Below are positions 7,221 through 12,461 of a DNA stretch of 12,461 bases, piece after piece (the stretch's first letter is position 1; each line of letters opens with the position of its first letter). A model generated the notes under the pieces. It searched no databases. It saw only the letters and a program-made list of their open reading frames with translations, and had not been told where the DNA came from. Source of the stretch: JAWXVD01 sp044425705. GTDB lineage: Bacteria; Bacillota; Clostridia; Lachnospirales; Lachnospiraceae. A program made the position numbers and the translations under genes. The stretch spans positions 1 through 12,461 of the forward strand of contig JAWXVD010000099.1 in NCBI GenBank assembly GCA_044425705.1, in the 5' to 3' direction.

Positions 7221-7246
7221 AGAATAACACAATATTGTGCTATTCT
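7221..7246 (-). terminator. Hairpin overlapping the xylF-like stop codon, possible terminator or attenuator
   Basis: Inverted repeat with 13-base arms: AGAATAACACAAT at 7221-7233 and its near complement at 7234-7246, with a single A/C mismatch that becomes a G-U wobble in the minus-strand RNA. The centre CACAATATTGTG is a perfect palindrome, so the RNA loop would be the central AUAU. It covers the TAG at 7240-7242 and is followed by the U-rich but broken sequence UUGAUUUAU. It may partly end the xylF-like transcript before the importer operon, or protect its 3' end. As DNA it could also be a protein site. Confidence 0.45.
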
Positions 7247-8271
7247 ACATTTAAGTATATATCTTCTTCCATATGATATCCTGCTTCTATAATAATCTCC
7301 ATATTATCTATGGTTACAGCTGTAGGTTCTAAGCCTAGATAAGGCACTTGATGGCTGCCATCATCGATAGTTTGTGTTGCTCCTAATGGTTCACCATTGG
7401 CTAACATGACTGCATATTCTGCTGCTAATTGTGCCATTTCTTCAATTGGCTTATATACCGTCATAGTCTGGGTGCCCTCTACAATTCTTTGGCAGGCACC
7501 TAAATCTGCATCTTGACCAACTACTATAACTTCACCTGCTAATCGCCTTTCAGACAATGCTTGAATGACATAACTAGCGATATCATCATTGCCACACATG
7601 ACTACATCAAAATCTTTATTTTTATCTAAATAATCACTAGTATATTCAAATCCATATTCTGCTGTCCAGCCTGTGGCATACTCTGTTCCAATAATTTTCA
7701 TATCTGTATTTTTTATAATAGAAAGAAATCCTTCATTTAACATGGAAACATTGTTATCTTCAAGTGGCCCACTAATCATTAAAATTTTAGCATCCTCTGG
7801 GGCGTATTCTTTTACAGCTTTAGCCATTAATTGTCCCACTTTCTCATTATCAAAAGTAATATATAAATCCACATTGGCATCATACACCAATCGATCATAG
7901 GCTATCACTTTAATTCCTGCTGACTTCGCTCTTTTTAAAGCATCTGTAATCCCCGCCGATTCCACTGCAACCACAACAATCACATCTACCTTTTGTCCAA
8001 TCAAATAATCAATTTGATCACACTGTGTTTCCACGTCTCCATTAGCACACTGTACATTCACTTCTATCCCTAATTCATCCGTACACTTTGCCACAAAGGC
8101 ATCTCGATCCCTCTCCCATCTCTCTATCACAAAGGAATCAAAGCATAGACCGATTTTTATGTTTTCTTCTTCTACATCTACACTTTCTGTCACCTCTACT
8201 TCTTCTGCTTTACACCCCATCAAACACAAAAGAAGCATGATTACCAAAACACTCCATATTCTTTTTATCAT
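7240..8271 (-). CDS. xylF: XylF-like D-xylose-binding lipoprotein
   Basis: Surface sugar receptor of 343 residues from the chosen start. It has a short basic n-region MIKR, a hydrophobic core and lipobox LMGC with Cys20 as anchor, then an acidic tether. The body closely follows E. coli XylF as I recall it: ERWERDRDAFV, VQCANGDVETQ, AYDRLVYDANVD, ITFDNEKVGQ, VVGQDADLGACQRI and EGTQTMTVYKPI all have direct counterparts. I chose ATG 8269-8271 over the in-frame GTG 8284-8286 because it gives a regular signal peptide and has GGTGG just upstream. The gene stands alone between the response regulator and the importer operon, without its own ATPase and permease. It could deliver sugar to MmsAB, replace ChvE, or present sugar to the sensor. 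A sensing role like XylFII is possible, although XylFII is membrane-anchored and the 12450-11410 product fits that better. Confidence 0.85.
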   Translation of the reverse strand: MIKRIWSVLVIMLLLCLMGCKAEEVEVTESVDVEEENIKIGLCFDSFVIERWERDRDAFVAKCTDELGIEVNVQCANGDVETQCDQIDYLIGQKVDVIVVVAVESAGITDALKRAKSAGIKVIAYDRLVYDANVDLYITFDNEKVGQLMAKAVKEYAPEDAKILMISGPLEDNNVSMLNEGFLSIIKNTDMKIIGTEYATGWTAEYGFEYTSDYLDKNKDFDVVMCGNDDIASYVIQALSERRLAGEVIVVGQDADLGACQRIVEGTQTMTVYKPIEEMAQLAAEYAVMLANGEPLGATQTIDDGSHQVPYLGLEPTAVTIDNMEIIIEAGYHMEEDIYLNVE

Positions 8272-8295
8272 ATCAATAACCACCACTTTCTCTCA

Positions 8296-8325
8296 ATAGT
8301 TTTAAAAATCATTTTTTAAAACTAT
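8296..8325 (-). promoter_or_regulatory. AT-rich perfect inverted repeat between response regulator and xylF-like gene
   Basis: Perfect 13-base arms, ATAGTTTTAAAAA at 8296-8308 and its complement at 8313-8325, with a 4-base loop. It fills most of the gap after the regulator stop (8329-8331). The outer TAGTTT/AAACTA ends recall the operators at 2934 and 7173, but the distance between them is 16 instead of 7 bases. No U run follows, so it is a poor terminator; an RNA processing or attenuation hairpin, or a protein-binding site, is more likely. Confidence 0.55.
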
Positions 8326-8328
8326 AGC

Positions 8329-9921
8329 TTATTTTCCTTCTTTAAATTCAGTAGGTGTTTTCCCCACACACTTCTTAAAGATTCTACTAAAATAATTAGG
8401 ATCACTATAACCAACTTCAATACAAATCTCTTTCATAGTAGCCTGTCCTTCTAGTAGCATTTTCTTCGCTTTATGAATTCTAATTCCTGTTACATATTCT
8501 ATAAAACCTTCACCCGTCACATCTTTAAAAAGTTTACTAAAATAATAAGGACTCACATCCATCTCTCTTGAAATACTCTCCAAAGATAATTCCCTTTTAT
8601 AATGCGTATGAATATATTCTTTTGCTCTTTCAATCACATCATTTGTATATTCCTTTTTCTTGGTAGCAATATTTTCTGCCGCTTGTACCATTTTATCTGT
8701 AAACCAAATACGTAATTCTTCTTCTATATTCAATTTCATCACCACTTCCATATAATCTGACCTATCACTAAATCGATAGACTAGCCCTCCACTGGAATAC
8801 GCATGAAAATCTGCAAATAACACAAACTCTAACACTTTTAATCGAATACATTTTTCCTGTTCTGGCATTTGAAATAACATCCATCCATAAAATTCTTCTG
8901 CAAAATGTTTTGTTTCTGCTTGTTGTCCTGCTTTTATCGCCTCAAACAATTTATTTTCTAAAGCCACTGGATAATCTTCTTCGTATTCACAAAAAATAGG
9001 TAAATCTCTACAATGAACAACCTTTCCTTCGGCATTTTTCAATGCATGCATAGCATCTCGAAAAGAAATATTCATTTGCTCGAAATTCACGATACTTCCA
9101 ATTCCAATACGACAGCTAACCGCTTCACTATGTTCTACGCTTCTAGCAAGCTCACGACATAGTTCCACATCATTTGCTCTACTTTCATAATCCCCTTCTT
9201 CCATTGTGGTAGGCACACAACAATGAATTCTATTTCCTAACACTGGTCCCACAAAACAATTGTATCGTTCTTTCATATGATTTCTGATTGATTCATAGTT
9301 ACCTTGTAGGCGAACTCCAGTTCCTACTGGATTAATAATCTCACTATTACATAAACTTTCTCCGAATTCAAAAATTAAAGTGAATAACTTTTCTTCTTCT
9401 ATCCCCAATAAACTTTTATAATTTATTAATTCGTCTGTGCTTTCTTTCCCGTAAAGTCCTGCTGAAATAAATCCCTGCTCAATCATAGGAACCACAATTT
9501 CTAATTTTTCCTTTATCTGCAAATTTTCACTTCTTCTAATTCTTCGAGAATCAACAAGATTCATTGCTTTTTGTAAGATTTCAAGAATTTTCATCTGCTT
9601 TACTGGTTTTGTCAAATATTCTAATGCACCTACATTTACAGCTTCCTTTGCATATTGAAAACTGTCATAAGCTGTCATAATAATAAAAATAACACTCTTA
9701 TTATTTTTTCTAATTTCTTTCATAGCCTCTATTCCATTGATTCCTGGCATTTGAATGTCCATAAATGCGATATCTGGTCGAAAGCTATCTGCTAATTCAA
9801 TCACACCTCTTCCTGTTTTAGCAATTTCTATTTGACAAGGTTCTTCTATGTTTTTTTCTATAATAAATTTCAATGAACTTGTTACAATGGCTTCATCATC
9901 TGCTAATAAAATTTTATACAT
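8329..9921 (-). CDS. Response regulator, receiver plus AraC-type DNA-binding domain (YesN-like)
   Basis: Cytoplasmic transcription regulator of 530 residues. The receiver domain (about 1-120) has the acidic pair Asp8-Asp9, phosphoacceptor Asp55 in AFMDIQMPG, Thr83 in IMTAYDS and Lys105 in LTKPV, a complete set. A long middle region (about 121-425) of the kind common in YesN proteins follows, including SCRIGIGSIVNFEQMNISFR. The C-terminal 104 residues (427-530) form two helix-turn-helix units of the AraC family: LSLESISREMDVSPYYFSKLFK and the second unit around KEICIEVGYSDPNYFSRIFKK. The gene starts 5 bases after the kinase stop with GAGGAG ahead of it, so the two are co-translated partners. 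Its likely targets are the xylF-like gene and the importer operon next door; this is inferred from position. An operator half-site for it could not be identified. Confidence 0.93.
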   Translation of the reverse strand: MYKILLADDEAIVTSSLKFIIEKNIEEPCQIEIAKTGRGVIELADSFRPDIAFMDIQMPGINGIEAMKEIRKNNKSVIFIIMTAYDSFQYAKEAVNVGALEYLTKPVKQMKILEILQKAMNLVDSRRIRRSENLQIKEKLEIVVPMIEQGFISAGLYGKESTDELINYKSLLGIEEEKLFTLIFEFGESLCNSEIINPVGTGVRLQGNYESIRNHMKERYNCFVGPVLGNRIHCCVPTTMEEGDYESRANDVELCRELARSVEHSEAVSCRIGIGSIVNFEQMNISFRDAMHALKNAEGKVVHCRDLPIFCEYEEDYPVALENKLFEAIKAGQQAETKHFAEEFYGWMLFQMPEQEKCIRLKVLEFVLFADFHAYSSGGLVYRFSDRSDYMEVVMKLNIEEELRIWFTDKMVQAAENIATKKKEYTNDVIERAKEYIHTHYKRELSLESISREMDVSPYYFSKLFKDVTGEGFIEYVTGIRIHKAKKMLLEGQATMKEICIEVGYSDPNYFSRIFKKCVGKTPTEFKEGK

Positions 9922-9926
9922 ACTTT

Positions 9927-11417
9927 TTACTCCTCGTCATCCTGCTGGGCAATTTTAGGAATAAATAACACAACCTCTGTTCCTAAATTTTCTCCCTCAC
10001 TGATAATTTCTATCACTTTTTCTTGACTATAATATACTTGCAATCTGCCAATCACATTTCCCAGTCCTATGCCTGTTGAGTTTTTAGCCAGATCTGCTTC
10101 TCTCATTTCACCTTTTAATACTTCTAGTATTTTCTCTGGCGGAATGCCAATTCCATTATCAGCTATACTGACACAAATAAAGGAATTTTTTTCATATACC
10201 TTTAATTTGATATGACCTTCCCATGCAATTTCACGTATCCCATAATTCACCGCATTTTCTACGATAGGTTGTAAAATCATACTAGGCACTCGAATATCTA
10301 ACCACTGTTCTTCTATTTCACTGCTGAAATGGATTTCTCCCCCAAATCGCACATTCAATATGTACAGATAGTTATTTACCACCTCTAACTCTTCTTTTAA
10401 ACTGGAATCTTCGTTAATCTTCTTTACATTATACCTAAAAAAATCCGCCATATTCTCTACAAAAGTACATGTTTTTTCTGCACCTTCCATCATGGCTAAT
10501 TGTGCACCAGCATTTAAGGTATTAAATAAAAAATGAGGATTGATTTGTGCTTGTAAATATTTCAGCTGGGCATCCTTCAAATGCCCTTGCATAATCAATT
10601 CTTTTTCTTTCATCTCATTTTCTACTTCCAGATTCTCTTTTACGCGCTCAATATAATCTTTAATACTCTCTATCATTTTATTAAATGCATTGGTTACAAC
10701 CCCCACTTCGTCCATGGATTTAATTTCTAGTGGTTCCATATCCAGTTCACCTTCTGCCACTTGATTTGCTACTTTAGCTAACATGCGAAGAGGTTCTATA
10801 ATATCCTGTGTCAAAATAAAAACAATAATAATGACAGCAATACCTACCACAATTAATATCAAAATACTTAATACTTCAAAATACTGCATATATTCAACTA
10901 AAATTTCATAATTGGCCGAGTTTATAATATAGTGTTTATTGTTCAATTCTGCAATATATGGTCGCAATATTTCATATCGTTCTAAAGCCTCTTCGTATTG
11001 AATTCGATATTCCTCTACATTTCTTCCGCGCTTTGCACTGATTGCCGCATTAGTGTACTCTAAATATTCCATGACCATGTTACTAATATTTCTTTCCATC
11101 ATAAGCACTTCATCATGATAAATCTTGTTATTTAGACCATTCACATAAGCTACTACAGTCTGCTCTTCTTCATAATATGCTTCTAAAGTTTCTGAGCTTT
11201 TATTATTCAAATATTTCGTCAAATTATCTTGCACACCTGCTAAAGCATCTGTTAATTCATTAATCGTTCCATTGCTTTGGTAAATTTCATCAATTTGACG
11301 AATCATTGTGTTGATGTTCATATATAAAAACATATTACACGCTAACACCACAAATGAGGTTACTGCAAAAGCCACCATTAATTTAATTTGGATTGAAAAC
11401 CGATTCCATCTATTCAT
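9927..11417 (-). CDS. Membrane sensor histidine kinase (YesM/LytS-like, HAMP, His_kinase)
   Basis: Inner-membrane sensor of 496 residues from the chosen start. Transmembrane segment 1 is at about 11-33, followed by an extracytoplasmic helical domain of about 145 residues, rich in Glu, Asn and Tyr. Segment 2 is at about 180-202, then a HAMP linker to about 255 with EPLRMLAKVANQVAEGELD. The kinase core carries the phosphorylated His295 in QINPHFLFNTLN, the N box PIVENAVNYGI (Asn388), the G1 box ADNGIGIPP and the G2 box GIGLGNVIGRL. I take ATG 11415-11417 rather than GTG 11427-11429, because GAGG lies 6 bases before that ATG. The gene then overlaps the preceding binding-protein gene by 8 bases. 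The extracytoplasmic domain has no sugar-binding fold, which supports a model where the neighbouring anchored binding protein presents the ligand state to it. Confidence 0.93.
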   Translation of the reverse strand: MNRWNRFSIQIKLMVAFAVTSFVVLACNMFLYMNINTMIRQIDEIYQSNGTINELTDALAGVQDNLTKYLNNKSSETLEAYYEEEQTVVAYVNGLNNKIYHDEVLMMERNISNMVMEYLEYTNAAISAKRGRNVEEYRIQYEEALERYEILRPYIAELNNKHYIINSANYEILVEYMQYFEVLSILILIVVGIAVIIIVFILTQDIIEPLRMLAKVANQVAEGELDMEPLEIKSMDEVGVVTNAFNKMIESIKDYIERVKENLEVENEMKEKELIMQGHLKDAQLKYLQAQINPHFLFNTLNAGAQLAMMEGAEKTCTFVENMADFFRYNVKKINEDSSLKEELEVVNNYLYILNVRFGGEIHFSSEIEEQWLDIRVPSMILQPIVENAVNYGIREIAWEGHIKLKVYEKNSFICVSIADNGIGIPPEKILEVLKGEMREADLAKNSTGIGLGNVIGRLQVYYSQEKVIEIISEGENLGTEVVLFIPKIAQQDDEE

Positions 11418-12450
11418 CTTCAACCTCACTGATATCTGTATAATTATCTAAAAATATAGTCACATTGCTTTTATCAATAACTTGTGTTTCCACTGGAAAA
11501 TATCCATTCACATAACCAAATTCTTGATATTCTTGAATAGCTCGTACACTTTGTTTCCCTACTTCTTCACCATTGATTGAAATGGTAGCGTAAATAATGT
11601 TTTTTTCGATGGCTTCTAAAATAACTTCTGATTCATAATATCCTAATATTTCAATAGTACCAACTAAATTATAATCTACGATACTACGATAAGCCGTTTC
11701 TGTATCTACCGCATTGAGACAAATCATCATATCTGCATCACCTGCTACAATAATGTTTCCGATAGTTTCTTCTGCCACAAAAATCTCTTCTCGATTGATT
11801 GCCACTGTTTCTAAATCGATTTCATAAGGCCACTCCTGCTCCTCTATGATACGATTTAAATATTCCCTCATTCCTAAATATGTTGTATTTTTCCCTGTAT
11901 CCTCATTGAAAGAATCCATTAATATTGCTACCTTGCAATCCGTTTCTTCCTCCCTGCTCTGGCTGACATAATCCCATATTAGGCTACCATAAGTTTCTCC
12001 CAATGTATAATTGTTCACACCCACATAGGACTTTCGCAAACTATTGCTATCATCATTGATAACTGTAACCACCGAAATTCCTTTCTCAACTGCCTCATCA
12101 ATTAATGTAGTGGTTTCTTCCAAGCTATCGGAACAAACGATAATCCCTTCTACTTTAGAGTCTATTGCAATACGCATTTTTTCTTGCATACTATACTCAG
12201 CACTATCTCCACCTTCAATAAAATCTACATATGCATTGGCTTCTTCCTCTCCTTCCAATACAGCACCTTGATATACCGATTCCCACAAAATATCATCGCT
12301 TTCATCTGCAATTAGTACATAATAGTTTTCATATTCTATTAGATCATCCGCAATTTCATCTCCTATTGCCCCAATTTTTTGTTGAAAAATCATAAGAATG
12401 ATTAAAATCATAACCATACCGCTTAAGATAATGAATGTCCATTTTAACAT
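11410..12450 (-). CDS. Membrane-anchored periplasmic-binding-protein-like sensor component
   Basis: A 346-residue protein with an N-terminal hydrophobic segment (about 4-22) lacking a lipobox or obvious cleavage site, so probably an uncleaved anchor, followed by an extracellular Peripla_BP_4 (RbsB-like) body. Recognisable landmarks are KMRIAIDSKVEGIIVCSDS, EKGISVVTVINDD, SYVGVNNYTLGE, ADMMICLNAVDTETAY and IYATISINGEEVGKQSVRAI. The Asp of the hinge-side GFD/GQD motif, which binds sugar in RbsB and XylF, is replaced (ILGYYES). The gene is translationally joined to the kinase gene by an 8-base overlap and resembles XylFII of the C. beijerinckii xylose sensor in arrangement. No ribosome site is visible in the 11 bases before ATG 12448-12450, and the frame stays open to the window edge, so the true start may lie outside. 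Confidence 0.82.
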   Translation of the reverse strand: MLKWTFIILSGMVMILIILMIFQQKIGAIGDEIADDLIEYENYYVLIADESDDILWESVYQGAVLEGEEEANAYVDFIEGGDSAEYSMQEKMRIAIDSKVEGIIVCSDSLEETTTLIDEAVEKGISVVTVINDDSNSLRKSYVGVNNYTLGETYGSLIWDYVSQSREEETDCKVAILMDSFNEDTGKNTTYLGMREYLNRIIEEQEWPYEIDLETVAINREEIFVAEETIGNIIVAGDADMMICLNAVDTETAYRSIVDYNLVGTIEILGYYESEVILEAIEKNIIYATISINGEEVGKQSVRAIQEYQEFGYVNGYFPVETQVIDKSNVTIFLDNYTDISEVEDE

Positions 12451-12461
12451 TTGATTTATTT

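Noticed and set aside
8272..8286. GTG start for the XylF-like lipoprotein
   Set aside because: It would add acidic and hydrophobic residues before the basic n-region of the signal peptide; the ATG at 8269-8271 is more regular.
11418..11429. GTG start for the histidine kinase
   Set aside because: The codons GTG AGG contain the ribosome site of the ATG at 11415-11417, which gives a better start.
12044..12271. Plus-strand open frame of 75 codons
   Set aside because: Antisense to the sensor binding-protein gene, with a Ser-rich shadow composition.

Overview
The window is an AT-rich sugar-uptake and catabolism locus. Every gene I accept lies on the minus strand, so the locus is transcribed from right to left. 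The family mix suggests a Firmicute of the Clostridia, most likely a Lachnospiraceae-type gut or plant-fibre anaerobe: a YesM/YesN-like two-component system, lipoprotein sugar receptors, a ChvE-MmsA-MmsB type ABC importer, a DUF4867 protein, strong GGAGG ribosome sites, and GTG or TTG starts. The taxonomic placement is inference from families and composition only.

Layout in the order of transcription. (1) Sensing block, 12450 to 8329: a membrane-anchored periplasmic-binding-protein-like sensor (its start may lie outside the window), a sensor histidine kinase overlapping it by 8 bases, and a response regulator with an AraC-type DNA-binding end 5 bases further on. (2) 8271 to 7240: a lipoprotein closely resembling the D-xylose receptor XylF, bracketed by two hairpins. 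(3) Importer operon, 7079 to 3110: lipoprotein receptor ChvE, double ATPase MmsA (TTG start preferred), permease MmsB, then a clear intrinsic terminator at 3034-3071. A strong hairpin between receptor and ATPase probably sets receptor excess. (4) Catabolic operon, 2894 to the left edge: DUF4867 cupin-like protein, an isomerase of the L-fucose/L-arabinose isomerase superfamily, and the N-terminal 218 residues of a xylulokinase, cut by the window edge.

How the genes work together (inference): extracellular pentose, most likely D-xylose or a related sugar, is detected at the membrane by the binding-protein/kinase pair. The response regulator would then activate the importer. Sugar is taken up by ChvE-MmsAB, isomerised to a ketopentose and phosphorylated to enter the pentose phosphate pathway. 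The arrangement resembles the XylFII-LytS/YesN xylose-sensing system described in Clostridium beijerinckii.

The most notable non-coding signal is a shared 21-base palindrome, TTAGTTTA-N5-TAAACTAA-like, in front of both the importer operon (7173-7193) and the catabolic operon (2934-2954). In the second case it sits at the predicted transcription start of a good sigma-A promoter. It looks like the operator of one dedicated regulator, with half-sites like those of Bacillus XylR, that is not encoded in the window. The most notable biochemical puzzle is that a xylulokinase is paired with a fucose/arabinose-isomerase-type enzyme and a DUF4867 cupin, and no classical XylA is present. I see no RNA genes, CRISPR array, insertion sequence or phage signature, and no gene-free stretch longer than about 215 bases.
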